This document shows, in pieces, positions 22,148 to 34,446 of a stretch of DNA of 64,000 bases. Origin of the DNA: Armillaria gallica. Lineage: Eukaryota; Basidiomycota; Agaricomycetes; Agaricales; Physalacriaceae. Positions within the stretch are counted from its first letter, which is position 1. Each line of letters opens with the position of its first letter. The notes beneath the pieces were generated by a model. That model did no database searches. It was not told the origin of the DNA and saw nothing but the letters and a program-made list of their open reading frames with translations. The DNA lies in the NCBI GenBank assembly GCA_037576215.1, contig JBANDB010000006.1, positions 2,852,001 to 2,916,000 on the forward strand, in the 5' to 3' direction. The position numbers were made by a program, and so were the translations under genes.

Positions 22148-23619
22148 ATGAACTCGGGGTTGGAAGAAGAACAACATTTATCGCAGGAGAACGGGCGTCC
22201 TGAGTTCCTTGCTCTGGCCTTCGTTGGGTTAGGATGGTATATCGTTATGTGGGCAGTGGGCTTGCTTGGCTGCTTGGCTGCGTACGTTTTTCTTCTCGTC
22301 TCTCGTGTTGGATTTACCTCAAGTTTTATAGTCGAAGGAGATATAAACAGAGGCCCCGCTCCCGTTTAGCTACGGAATCCCCGGGTTCGGTACCTGGAGT
22401 GTCGATTCTTCGTCCTCTGAAGGGTCTCGACACCAACCTTTACGAAAACCTTGAATCATCGTTTACTCAAGAGTACCCCAACTTTGAAATTCTCCTCTCT
22501 GTCGCACACGAGGATGACCAGGCACTCCCTGTTGTGAGAGAGCTAATGGCAAAATATCCACATGTGGATGCCAAAGTCATCGTGGGCGCGTCGTACTACC
22601 TTCATAAATGACTGGTTGCTTATTATGTTGCAGGAGAGGAAATCATCGGAGTCAATCCCAAAGTCAATAACCTCATGCGGTCGTACCGCCAGGCTGCAAA
22701 CGATATTCTCTGGGTGCTCGACTCCAATGTCATGATACATTCCGGTGCCATGGCGCGGTCCGTTGATGCTTTACAAGGGAAGAGTCGATCTGGAAGGCGC
22801 ATCGCTCTCGTCCATCACGTTCCTTTCGCGGTAGTAAATGAGTCGAGGATTGGTTCCAGATTGGACGAAGCCTTTCTGAACACGAATCATGCGAAGATGT
22901 ACATCGCCATTAACACCGTGGCTATCGACTCCTGCGTCATGGGCAAGTCGAATCTCTATCGTCGTTCCGACCTTGAACGAGTCAACGGTTCGCGGAAGCC
23001 GATTGCTCAACAAGACAATCAGTCTAATGAGCAATGCGGGCTGCCCGCCTTTGGCCGCTACCTTGCCGAAGATAATATGATAGCAAGTGCGCTCTGGCAT
23101 GAGCTAGGGGAAAGACACGAGCTCTCTTGCGACGTCGCTCGTAACGTTGTAGGGAAAATGTCGCTTGCTGATTATATTCAACGGCGCGCGCGATGGATTC
23201 GCGTCCGCAAACACATGGTTCTTGCCGCGACACTCCTAGAGCCACTGACAGAATCCGTTGCCGTTTCAGCCATTGGTTGTGCAAGCTTGAACTATTTGTT
23301 CGAAGTCCCTGCACTACCATTCCTCCTTCTTCACTTCGTTCTATGGCTTTCGGTAGATCTAGATGTGTATTCTTCTCTGGCGGGACACCGTCTCCCTGCA
23401 TCTTTTCGGTGGGAATTTTTGGGCGCATGGGTTGGTCGGGAATTATTGGCGTTGCCGATATTCTTCTATGCAGTATTCGGGGACACAGTCGAATGGAGAG
23501 GCAGACGATATCAGGTCCTTCGAAATGGAGAAGTTCGGCCTGCTCGGGAAGGGCGCTGGTTCGGATGGACCAGTAGACAGTCAGCTGATTATGAACCCCT
23601 TGAAGTCGAAGTACACTAA
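22148..23619 (+). CDS. Ceramide glucosyltransferase (glucosylceramide synthase, GT21)
   Basis: Membrane enzyme of the ER/Golgi that transfers glucose from UDP-glucose to ceramide, the first step of fungal glucosylceramide synthesis. An N-terminal anchor helix (FVGLGWYIVMWAVGLLGCLA) is followed by the GT-A domain: SILRPLKGLDTNLYENLESS (D1 region), LWVLDSNVMIHSG (D2), LAEDNMIASALW (D3), and QRRARWIRVRK, the Q/RxxRW-type motif. C-terminal membrane segments follow (LPFLLLHFVLWLSVDLDVY and others). The second intron must start with GCGCGT (22586-22633) to keep VIVGEEIIGVNPKVNN in frame, a GC-AG intron. The start at 22148 is chosen because upstream sequence overlaps the divergent promoter; ATG 22061 is in frame. 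Confidence 0.9.
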
Positions 23620-23767
23620 CGCAGTTTGTTGTTGGTAAAACTAAAATTTCCATTATATGGCGTGATGACAAGCGAGTGGTACAGAGTTGTAAGTGAGAGT
23701 TGGATACTTGAAATTATGTGCTAGTATACAAGACAAATGTTCCGAGGAAAGGAAGGAAAATGACGGT

Positions 23768-24753
23768 TTACTCGTATTTGATTTGGCCCTTCTTTGATTT
23801 GCCTTTGTACCGAGGAATTGTTTTCCTCTTTGTTTCGCATTCTGCTTTTAGAATATCCTGCAGCTTCTCATCCAGATAGAGAGCCACAACGTCATCGAAA
23901 AACGAGTCGGACCATTCTTGGGACATCTCGCGCGCTGCTTGCCTCAATTTGACAGTTTTCCGACGAGTGTACGTCCAGTCCTCGTCAACGAAGGGACATT
24001 GGGATGTGTCGCCCGCCCCGTACCATTGTCGGCGATTTGAAAACCAGACATTGACTTGAGAGGGAGTCCTGCATGGTTAAAATTGTTTAATATGCAGAAT
24101 ATCGTACATGAAGTTACGACTTACCGGTCCAAGATACGGGCGGCAATGATCTTCGTCCAAAATGTCGGCGGATGAGAAGTAATATCGTCATACACCTTCT
24201 CTAGCACCTGAAGGCTGGTCGGTTTGACGGGAGAATTGGGGGTAGTTCTTATCGCCTTCGAGATGCGCTCGACGGACATCCTCCACTCCATATCCCTCCT
24301 CCGCGTGACCGGTATGTTGAAAGCCTTGCCGCCAACTAATGCGACTTTTGCCGATTTGTGTGCAGCTTTCTTGGGAAACTTGGCCACTTTGCGACCAATC
24401 GCTGGACTAGACTTCCTGGAGGATGCTGATTTCGAGCTCTGGAGGCTCGCAGCGTAGTCGGAGTCGGCGGAGGAAGGGCACGGCGAGGACGGAGGGGACG
24501 AAGTAGGACTGGGACTCTCCGAAGGGAAGCGTTCATTCATGGAAACTTCTGTGAGCTGAGAGGCCTGCTCCGACAGCGGGATAGAGGTATATTCAAGGGA
24601 ACCCTCGCATGGCGCAACTACATGGAGGGCGCTTCCGGCATTTTTTGCACAGTAGGGACCAACGTACGCATAGTCGTCTGGAGAGGCAGTGGGCCCGTAC
24701 TGCTCGATGAAGTGAGCAGCCAACAGAAGAGTATCGATACCGTTGTGAGTCAT
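23768..24753 (-). CDS. Homeodomain transcription factor
   Basis: Predicted DNA-binding protein. ATG 24753 opens MTHNGIDTLLLAAHFIEQYG. A Ser/Pro-rich stretch and a Lys-rich segment (KVAKFPKKAAHKSAKVA) follow. The homeodomain runs from about PTSLQVLEKVYDDITSHPP through TKIIAARILDRTPSQV to the recognition helix VNVWFSNRRQWYG. The intron at about 24126-24070 falls inside the domain. The C-terminus is basic (KRKTIPRYKGKSKKGQIKYE, TAA at 23770). It stands alone rather than in a divergent HD1/HD2 pair, so it is unlikely to be a mating-type HD gene. Targets are unknown. Confidence 0.75.
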
Positions 24754-25265
24754 GGCGTGAGAAGGTGAAGAGCAGTGAAGAGATTATAGTTTGGTCACAG
24801 ATGCAGAGAGGTGTTTTATACTGCATTTGTGTGGCACAACTCTATTGTTTCCAGAGAGCAGACCATAGGTGGCATACCATATATCGGCAGGCGCCGGTAG
24901 ATCATAGCACATTTACTTTGCAGAGCAATTCACAGAACAAGACAACAAGACCATGAACCAGACAATAAATCTTGAATGAATCGACAACGTCAGGGAGGCA
25001 CGAGATTACATTTTTTCAGATCATCGAGATCGGGGGCCCAACTTGGTGAGTAACAGGACCATTGTGAATGCTTGAGGACCGAACACGAGGCTTGTAATGT
25101 GAAATTACTCGGACCTTATGAAATACAGCGTATTCAAAGGAGGGAGGCAACGGGCAAAGACAACAGAGATGTCGAACAAGACAGGTATTCCCTTTTTCGT
25201 CCTCGCGAACCACGTGGTGGCTGTGTCAGAAATCGACCTGCTTACCGACGCTCAGCACCAGGCTA
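24754..25265. other. Divergent intergenic region, homeodomain gene / SEC3
   Basis: About 510 bases between divergent start codons. Short open frames exist on both strands but none shows family features. I regard it as promoters and 5' leaders; no clear motif is seen. Confidence 0.4.
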
Positions 25266-28200
25266 ATGACCGACCAAAGGCAACGGATTATCGACTCGGT
25301 ATTCTCAAGACGGAATGCTTCTGGAAGTATTGAAGAAAGTTACGTCTCTCATATCAAAATACTAGAAGATTCTCCAGAAACCGGAGGCACAAAACCCAGA
25401 TACATCCTTCTTTCTCGTACGTCTACCGCCAGCCAAAGTATCCGCGGAAATGAGCTTCAACTTTATCTTTTTTGCAGAAACGATCAATGGAAACGGGTTT
25501 CTTCACAAATCGAAGTTGAACACGAATGGCACGTTCTCTGTTGGAAAGACGTGGAGACTCCCAGAGCTGCGTGCGGTACAGGTCACCAGTGTGCGCGAAT
25601 TATTTCATGAATATCGTCGCTCGGTGCTCAGCTTTCTTAGGTACAATCTTTCAATATCACCTTATCCAGGACCTACCGATGGCGGACTGAGAATGCAGCG
25701 GATCAGGTCAAATTTCTAGAGGCTCTCATCCCGCTCTTCCATACCGTTACCGGCGGGAAAGCGCCGTTGCAAGTCGAAGGATTTCCAAGTACCGAGGATA
25801 TACCCCGTATGCTTCCTCGTGCTTATTATCCCGTCGTTGCACTTATGCAGATCTACAGAGGGCCGACAGCGAGTCCAGAATGATTACCTGCGTACACCAA
25901 GGACCCCGTCGCCGTCACCTTACGAATCGAGCAGTATGCAACAGCCCCCTTCATCCGCAATCCCACCCACAAGCTCGAGGATGCTCTCGCAGAGCCAGAA
26001 CGACAGGGATCCGCCTCGGTCGGACTCGCAGTCGCGATCAGGGTTACCCTCTCGACCTGCTTCCCCTGCCTACTCGAATCGCAGCCACCCATCTTCTATC
26101 CGTATACGAGAACCATCGTCTTCGCGTGCCCGGCCCTCATCCCCCGCGTATTCTCAGACTAGTTCTATCCCCTCCGCCCCAGCCCGGTCGGCATTCCGTC
26201 AGTCTGCTTCCTCTGCTGCTGCTACTACGGCGCCGCCATATGTACAACCTTCTCGCCCCATTCAAAGTGCAAGACCTGTGAGAGATGTAAGAGACACACC
26301 AATGTCACCCGTCATCCCGCCAACAGACGATCGATTTACCCTTGCGGCGGTGCCTTCTCAGTCCTCACGCCCACACGCCACTCCTTCAACGGCACCCTCA
26401 CATCGTACGCGTAAGCAATCAACGCGTGCGACTACCGTACTTATTCCTGGAGATGGATCTTCCAATAGACGAGACAACACGCGCGTGTCATTCTTTGATC
26501 CAGCTAATCAAGTCACCATCGATCGGCTGATTGGTAGCAATGCCAATGAGGTCGACGGCGAGGAGGAGAACGCGCAGGCAACTATGGCCAATGTAGAAGA
26601 AATGATTGAGGGCTATGAGTGGGCTAGTGAAGATATAATAGGAAGAAAAACAGCACGAGGTGCCGCTGAGATGATAGAAGCTAGATTGTTGGATGAGCTA
26701 ATGGCACTCGAAAAGGTCGGCGGTAATCATTCTTTTCAACGAACGCATATTCAAGTTACTCTTCAGGCCAATATCCATTCATTCCTAGAGTCGGATGACC
26801 GGATAGGTATCGTACTTAAATATATGGATGAAGCCATAACGGAACTGGACAGCATGGGGAGTCTCATCCAATCGTACAAGATACATTTGAACGTGAGATC
26901 TGGTGTTTCAACAATATCTTGTTCTCTGCTGAGATTCATACATAGGCGGTCGGCGACGACATCTCTTATATCCAATCTCAGAATCGGGGTCTTCAAGTCC
27001 AGACACAAAACCAACATGCCCTTCTGGCTGAGCTAGAAAACCTTCTGGTAGAAATATTTATGCTTCACAGGACCTCAGACTCACGTTCTCATTTTTTCTT
27101 TGCTAGCAAACGGTTCAAGTTGACAAGGAAGTGCTCTTGACCTTGACGCAGGATTCTCTCAGGGACTCTAATAGTATTCAAAGAATTGAAGAAGCTGCTG
27201 CTGAGCTCTACAAAGCCCTACAAGCCGGAAGGGATACGGATATGGCCGCCACCATGGAAAGGTTGCAGGAATATCGGACGCATAATGCACAATTCTGTAA
27301 ACGCATATTCGATTACCTGTCCATAATGTTCAGTGCACAGGTAAGTTTACATTCTCTAGAAAAAACGTACCTCTCATTCAACGGCCCACAGTCCAAACTA
27401 CTTCTGGGAGACAGCGATGGATTAACGAAAACTGACAGGCGTGGCAGACCAACGATAAATTCGCACACGGAGCTGGAGAACTATCTAGGGAGATATTCGG
27501 GTCTTATGCTGTACTTGAAGGAGATGGACGAGGCCGTATATGCCAAACTATGCGCGGTGAGGACACAGTGTCACGACCAGTCTCCCTCACATAACTTATA
27601 TTGATGATAGGCATACTTCTCAGCCCTCAACGATCTACATGGCACTCAAATTAGGGCCATGCTTTCGAGTTGCCTCGGCTTGATCAAGAAGGCATCGGAG
27701 GAGGATCAAGAACAAGGTAGGTCTTGGACAAGGGTTCACCGAAGGGCTGATACAAAATATACGTGTTAGGTATCGGTTCAGTGGCCTCCCCGCCTATCAC
27801 TAGACCTACTGGCATCAAGCGTGCAGGGACATTGATTCGTTCTCCACTGGAAGGCCGTAAAGACAAAGATAAGTCTGACGGTACCATGAGATCATCTGAG
27901 GTCTGTGCTCCCCTTTTAAATGAAAGTGTGCAGGTCGTTCACCATTTTCTGCAGGTTCTGGGGCTTGCCCTGGAGCAAATTGCGCCTACCATTTATCATG
28001 AAGAAGACTTCATCACGGACTTTTTACAGATAAATGATGCGGCGTTGACTTTCGCTGACTATATGGGCCTTGACAACTATTTCCGACGTCAAGCCGCGCG
28101 CAGTGCCAGTGTCAGCCAGACGACAATGAAACTTGTCCGGGGTGCTCTTGACCTCATTTTCAGCTTCTTACCCTCGGAATTGAAGACTTGGCTTGACAAC

Positions 28201-29354
28201 GCATTGGCCAAGGATAAGGCGTAAGCTTTTTGGACCTGACGAGTCCATTGGCTAACTGTCATTCTAGACAGATCTTTGGTCTAATAGCGTGTTTGGAACG
28301 TTTTTTGGCTGATGCTGACGACAGAGGAAACAACTTTTTCGTTGGTCTTCTCGAAAAGCAGCATACACGCCTCAAGGGTCTTCTCGATCGTCACGTCGTA
28401 AGTGGAATAATACCCTGCTTTCTGATGTGGGATTGACGAAAAACAAAGAACGAGCAAATCCAAGGTGTTGAGCGAACAAAGTTGACGAGCAAGAAGCGTA
28501 AAGGTGTAGCTCCCTTCGTGCGACTGTTCCCTGGTTACATCGGACGTGTCGAAAGCCAGCTTCTCGGTACCGACGGTCTCGAGGTACGAACTATCGTCGA
28601 CGGAGCGTACGAACGTATCGTGGATACCATGTTCGAGTGCCTCAAACAGATGGCCAAAATGGACGGCGAAGGTGAAGACAAGGGACAGCTGAACTACCAT
28701 GTCATCCTGATAGGTATTTTTATCGTTTGTGGCGTTGTCCAAAAAGTCTGATCGATCCCGGCAGAAAACATGCATCATTTTGTGGCAGAAATCTCCCAGA
28801 TGGAAATAGGTTCTGTGGCGGGGTTCCTGCGCAAGGCGGAGGCGATATATGATGAGAACCTGGGTGCCTATGTCAAAATCATACTTCGTCGGCCGTTCGC
28901 GAAAATCATTGTAAGCCTTTTATAGATTGTCGCCTAATGGATCGGGCCGGCTGACCGCAATCAGGACTACTTTGAAGGTGTTGAACGGTTGCTGAAGACT
29001 ACCGCGCCGAGCGAAATTGCGACCAATAGCAGTTACAACAGATCTGCGCTCAAGAAAGTCGTCAAGGAGTACAGTGGCAAGGACATTCGGAAATACATTG
29101 ACGCCCTCTTTAAGCGGGTGGAGAAGCACTTCACAGAGGCGTCCGAAAAGACAACAACAGAGGAGAGCGGTGGTATTGCTCCTGGAACAGTGATGGTGGG
29201 GGTCTGGAAGGCTTGTGAGGAAGAGTTGCTGAGAATCACGGAGCTGTTTTCCAAACGGATATCGCAGTGCTACCCAGACAGTGGTGTTTCCTTAGATTAT
29301 TCCTCGGTGGACGTTGAGGCGGCATTTAAACGTCACCGAGTCGGAGGAGCGTGA
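25266..29354 (+). CDS. SEC3: Exocyst complex component Sec3 (EXOC1)
   Basis: Exocyst subunit that marks secretion sites through phosphoinositide binding. ATG 25266 opens MTDQRQRIIDSVFSRRNASG. The Sec3 PIP2-binding PH-like domain continues in the next exons with FLHKSKLNTNGTFSVGKTW and YRWRTENAADQVKFLEALI. A Ser/Pro/Arg-rich linker of over 200 residues follows. The helical Sec3 body comes next: LESDDRIGIVLKYMDEAITE, QEYRTHNAQFCKRIFDYLS, RYSGLMLYLKEMDEAVYAKL, and near the end FRRQAARSASVSQT and FPGYIGRVESQL, to TGA at 29352. The estimated length is about 1,100 residues. It shares the neighbourhood with SEC8, 4.5 kb away. Confidence 0.9.
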
Positions 29355-29509
29355 TGCATTATCATTATGAACTTTACTGATGGGGGAGCTTGCTGGGACA
29401 GCATGCGAAACGTGTTACACAAGCATACTATTTGTAAAATGGCGAAGCGAAAAGAAAGATCCTTTAAATATTTCGTGTGTGAATCCAATCAACTAACCGA
29501 TAAGAAACT

Positions 29510-30373
29510 TTAAGCAGCGGCAGAAACTGGAGCAGGGCCTCGTTGCTCAAGGCCAACACCCGGAAGATTATCAGTCGAGGTGGAAGAAGCCGAGGCACTG
29601 GGCGTGACAGGAGGAGTCGCAGGAGCGGCACGCGCATTTCCGGTCTGTATAGCACTCAGCAGGGACGGGCCATACGTGCGCCACAGGCCCATGGCAGATT
29701 CTACACTGAAGCCGGCGGTCGGGGGAGGGGCAGCTGCGGGTGGCTGTCCTGGAGGAGGGGTCTTGTTGACAACACTCCAGAGAAGTTCCCACACGGCATA
29801 AAGGCGGGTGTGGATGAAGGTAATGATGCTCCCTTGGATGGAGATAATGCCTGAATCAATACTGTTGTGGTTTTTGACGAAGAAGGGCTTGAGGTAGGTG
29901 TCGTATACAAAGGTCGAGCCCTGAAGAAGAGATGAGCAGCTGGTATGTGCATAGATAAGGGGGTGGCTGACCTGCGTTTGAGGAAGAGAAAGGAAAAGCA
30001 AGAAGACTGTTTTGATTTCCCAGTGGAATGGCAGCCTGGAGCACGATAAGGAACTGGTGGTCATGAGACATTGAATATTTACCAGCTAATCAACCAGCCG
30101 ACGAGATATTCAAATCCGACGAAAGCTCCAATCTGCAAGTCGAGCATCAGAAGGGTGTTAGCATGCTCAGCATCGTCTACATACTACTGTCCAATACTTG
30201 GCAGTTCTTTGCAGCTCGGCCTCCGGTACAGGATGTTGAGAGAGAAGCTTGAACGTGGCGAAGCAAGGCAAGAAAAATGCGAACCAGGCGCTGTTTCATC
30301 TCCGGATGAGACGGAAAGTCTGAAAAGAGAAAAGAACAACGCACCATAGCGCCGAAAAAATCAGCGAAAACAT
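29510..30373 (-). CDS. HVA22/TB2/DP1 (REEP/Yop1-type) ER-shaping protein
   Basis: Predicted reticulon-like ER membrane protein that bends tubular ER and may act in trafficking. ATG 30373 opens MFSLIFSAL. The TB2/DP1/HVA22 domain is rebuilt from several exons: FFLPCFATFKLLSQHPV, LQRTAKYWTV, GAFVGFEYLVGWLISW, FHWEIKTVFLLFLSLPQTQ, and GSTFVYDTYLKPFFVKN. An amphipathic region (GIISIQGSIITFIHTRLYAV) follows, then a Pro/Ala/Ser-rich tail ending APVSAAA at 29510. The central spacing and the WEIKTVFLLFLSLPQTQGS motif are typical of the family. Confidence 0.88.
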
Positions 30374-30733
30374 GAGGTGAGAGATGAGAGAGGGACGGAA
30401 GAATTTCCAAGACAACCGTCCAGGCGCGACACAGATGACTAATCGGTTATCCTAGTCTGGTTCCTTCACGGACTCTGCCAGCGCCGACCAGCGGCAGCGT
30501 CGTCGGTTTTCAAAGATATTGTGCCTATTATTTCGAATTTCCTGGGATTGCCGGCATTTAATGCATTATTTTACTCGTATTTTAGTCGTTTAGTACGCTG
30601 TTTACTATTGAGCATCAGAGGGCGCTTGTTCTTGTTTGGAATCAGCCGAATCAAGTTGTCTCGTGGTTGTTGAATCTGTACCTCTTGCTCCTCCTCTTCC
30701 ATCTGTCCCTTCTTTCCTCCTTCCTTTACGTCG
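30374..30733. other. Divergent intergenic region, HVA22 gene / Zn2Cys6 gene
   Basis: About 360 bases between divergent starts. The right half is pyrimidine-rich (CTCCTCCTCTTCC and similar around 30690-30725), as often seen upstream of fungal start sites. No gene is seen. Confidence 0.4.
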
Positions 30734-33700
30734 ATGCACTCGGCGTCCCACAACGCCCAAAAGAAACCGCACGACATGGGAGACGACAAGGGCGACAAAA
30801 ATGAAAAGCCAGCCGTGAAAACTCTCAGTCGGGTTCCACGTACGTATGATACCTTCAGTCTGGGATGCACGGCGTTAAATATACTCGATCCTAGGTGCTT
30901 GTGTTCGTCGTTTGTTCCCTTTTCTCCACCCCGACACGTCTTACTTACTCGCCACTCCCAGAATGCGTGTCGCAAACAAAAGATGCGATGCGAGGGTGCC
31001 GATAATCCGCCATGTCGACGATGTCGGAATACGGGTCTCGAGTGCATGTTTGAGCGTCCAAACGTGAGTCGTTGGTAATGAATGCCGTATGAGGATATGC
31101 TTACCTTCTAGCAGCGAGAAGCTACCTTGACGGGCGAAGCGGGTCTCGAGTAAGTGGCTTTTCATACCCGATGGTCCGGTTCGCTAATTCCGTGTAATCC
31201 TCGATGAAGGCGAATCCGGAGCTTGGAGGCCCACGTCGTCGAAATTAGGCACAGCCAGTCATCCATCCTAAATTCTCTTGCAGAGATACAGGCTCAACTA
31301 CGAGGTTCCGTCTTTCCGGTCCGACCTCCTCCCCCAGAGTTCATGGCGTCTTTCCACCACCATTCACCCATTATGCATTCTCCTGCTGCCCAGACTCCTT
31401 CTACAGTTCACTCTCACTCTGCTGACATTCAGCCTTCACCCACCAGTGCCCCTCCCATGTTCAACCGCGGCCCGGGAGCAAACACGCCCGGAGCATCACG
31501 CTCCTCTCGACCTCCTTACCCAGGTGCCGCTCTGCCGCAGCAGAGCCAGATGCCCCCTGCCGGTGAATACACTGGTCCTCAGCCTGGCCCACCTAATGCC
31601 TTCCCACCGATCGCGTATGCTCCCGGCTTTCAGGGTCCGCAAGGCCCGGTTTTACCGCCATTTTCCAGCATCCAGTCGATGGGTCAACCAACAAGCCCAC
31701 AACAAGCTCAAGGGAACGTTTCTTCCGTGAGATTCTATCCTCCGGATAATGGTCAACCTGGTCAACGTACCCCGCATATGGGAACTAAACGCCCAGCGAC
31801 AAGTGGCGAGTCTTCTGAATTGGATGATGAAGACAATGGTGAACTTCCTGCCTCCGGACTTGTCGCACCTTGGGAAGTATTGCGAGGCTTGGCTGATGTG
31901 GCCATTGAAAGAGCGGCCAAGGCACGTGTCTTTTGACGACCCTGCATTCAAGTTGAACAGTTGACTGATGTCGGACTGTAGGAAAACGGTGATAGCAGTG
32001 ATGCACAAAGCCGACCGCGAACGCCAATTTCAGATTCGCAAGCGAGGCCCACTAAGCGAAGGAAGATAAGACATAAAGGAACTAGGGTGCTCACTTTCCC
32101 CGACGGTAGTTATTGTTCGCTTCAATTCGATGTAACAGAACTGATCGGCATTTTTTCAGTGGTTACAAAGAACATCATTAGCGAGGCCGAAGCAAGAGAC
32201 CTGTTCAGGATGTTGGTGCTCCACCCTGACCTTATTGTCAGCTCTTCTGACACTTTACATTTAGTTTTTATCATGGCTGCTCGACCTTCTTGTAAGCATT
32301 GCTTTGATGACCTTGTCTTCCCGCTAACTTTCCATCGCAGACCTGTCTTCGATTCTACTATTGATACATTCGAAAATCTTCACCAAAGATCTCCTTTCGC
32401 AGTCGATGCCATCTGTATGGTCGCTTCGCACGTTCGTGACGGCGGAGGTCAGTTCATGCGTTTTCCGTGATGTTTTTCTTCTCACTATGATGCTCGTAGG
32501 AAAATCGAGCGAGATATACCTCAGATGTTTAGATGAAACACAAGCAATATCGTGCGCGACGTTGTTCTCCCCCGTTGCTCGGATTGAAGCCGTGCAGTCT
32601 ATGAGTAAGAGTTTTTCGTGCGCTCTGGAATTGTATTGACAGTTCTATTCTAGTACTTGTATCAGGCTGGTCTGACAATGGGTGGCTAAGCGGTGGTCAT
32701 GCTGTCCGGATGGCTTTGGAGTTATGTGGGTGCGAGCTCTAGATTGATCCTGCCACAGCTCATAGTACATTCTAGCTCTTCACAAAGCGTGGCCCAAGCT
32801 TCTCCAGCGTATGAACGCGAACAAAGCCAACGCCACCGATGACCGTGATTTAGTTACAGCGAGTCGTACATGGTTTACGCTATACCTTTTCGAGCACCAG
32901 TGAGTGGCGTACGTCCTTGCTTTGTAGGTCCACATGCAAATGTCTATCTCTTAGGCTTTCGTACGGAACTGGTCGACCTGCTATCTTGAAGGAGGATGAT
33001 AGCATCAGGCACGCCCGTGCATTGTTGCAACACCCTCTCGCAATAGAGGATGATATGCGACTAGTTTCCACGTTGGAGTTGATGGCTATACGGGAAAAGT
33101 TGCATAATTCCCTATCGCCATCCGAAGGCCAAGTCCGCGATTCAGATTTTGAGGAGTTGCGACGGGCTGACACTGCCTTCCGTCAATGGTATGCGACGTG
33201 GGATACTGCATTTTCGCAGAAGTATGAGGATGCTGGTAAGTGGGCTTCTGAACGTTATTACGATATTTCATTGACGTCGGCTTCTTGCAGCATTCTACCG
33301 TCAAAGCCTTCAAGTACAACACCTCCATGCTGAGCTGTTTCATAATGCCGTGGCTCTAAGGGGGATCAATGGGCCTGAAGATGTCGAAAATATGCCAGCC
33401 GTGCAACGGGATCTGGCCATACGCTCGATCCAGATTGCGCAGCAAGGGGTCGATATCACAATTACTTCACCTGCCTACAAAGAGGGTCTGAAATATGGTT
33501 TGTGCGAGTGAATTGGTGGTAAAAATCAAGATAGCTCACAACTTCTTTCAAGCTGTGCATTATACGCACGCTACAGCGACCTTTACAGCATCATTCTTAT
33601 TACGTCTTGCCCGTCTTTTGTGAGCTTGCTTTACTATTAGGTTGCACTCAACTTATCCATTCCAGCCCTAATGAATGCGATACCCAAGAAATCAAACACC

Positions 33701-34227
33701 AAGTAGAACGCTTGGCTTCTCTTATGGCTGATGGTAGGAAGAGCAGCTGACGAAACTTATGGCATACTCACATCCTTCTAGTGCCGGGTAAACGGTATGC
33801 ATTGACATTGCAGTTGATGCTCAAAAGATTCCAGTCGCGGCGGGCTTCATCATCAAGCTCACGATCGCCTACGATCGGCCGTGAACCCCACCGTCAGCAA
33901 CTATCCATGATTATGGATCATGGTGGCCAAAACGTGGCCGGTGGAGTATCATCGTACACTTCGTCGTCCTACTCAAATCTCACAGGATCACCGGAGGGAC
34001 AGCAGGTAGTAGCGGCACAGGTCCCTGGCCCTGTTCCATATGCGCCTCATCCGCACCAACATCAGGAAGCAGAACAGATCTGGCGAGGATTCGAGTCGAC
34101 TGCTAATGAGCAACTTCCGGTATGGATCTCCGATCAGTCGTTGGGTGGACAGTCCTTCCAGCAGCACGGGATGGATGCGTTCCTGCTACCCTCCGATTAC
34201 CTGCCGCCAGGGCCGCAAATCTGGTAG
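30734..34227 (+). CDS. Zn(II)2Cys6 fungal transcription factor
   Basis: Predicted nuclear regulator. After a Lys-rich start (ATG 30734) the zinc cluster is rebuilt across two introns as RACNACRKQKMRCEG then PPCRRCRNTGLECMFERP, giving the six-cysteine pattern. A dimerisation-type segment (GLERIRSLEAHVVEIRHSQ) follows, then a long Pro-rich linker, and the fungal-specific regulatory domain: FDSTIDTFENLHQRSPFAVD, GHAVRMALELSLHKAWPKLL, LSYGTGRPAILKEDDSIRHA. The tail is Gln/Ser/His-rich and ends YLPPGPQIW at 34227. The cluster resembles the PriB-type regulators known from mushrooms, but the target genes cannot be inferred. ATG 30776 (MGDDKGDKNEKP) is an alternative start. Confidence 0.88.
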
Positions 34228-34446
34228 ATGGCATTGTCTTTTATGTTCTATGTTTGTATCCGGCTGATGAGTATTTAATACTTCAGATGTGGTAATGTGG
34301 TGTCTATGTAGAAGCCGGCCTGTATGCGTCCGTACTTGGAGTATTTGTGCCTGAATATTGACTCTCGGCCAATGCCGCAGTTGTGCCACTTTTGGAATTT
34401 GACTTTTAGTTTTGACTTGAACTTCATCCACCACTTTGATGCGTAA

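Noticed and set aside
24765..25265. Plus-strand upstream exons for SEC3
   Set aside because: The Sec3 domain begins normally at ATG 25266 (QRQRIIDSVF); upstream frames add nothing typical.
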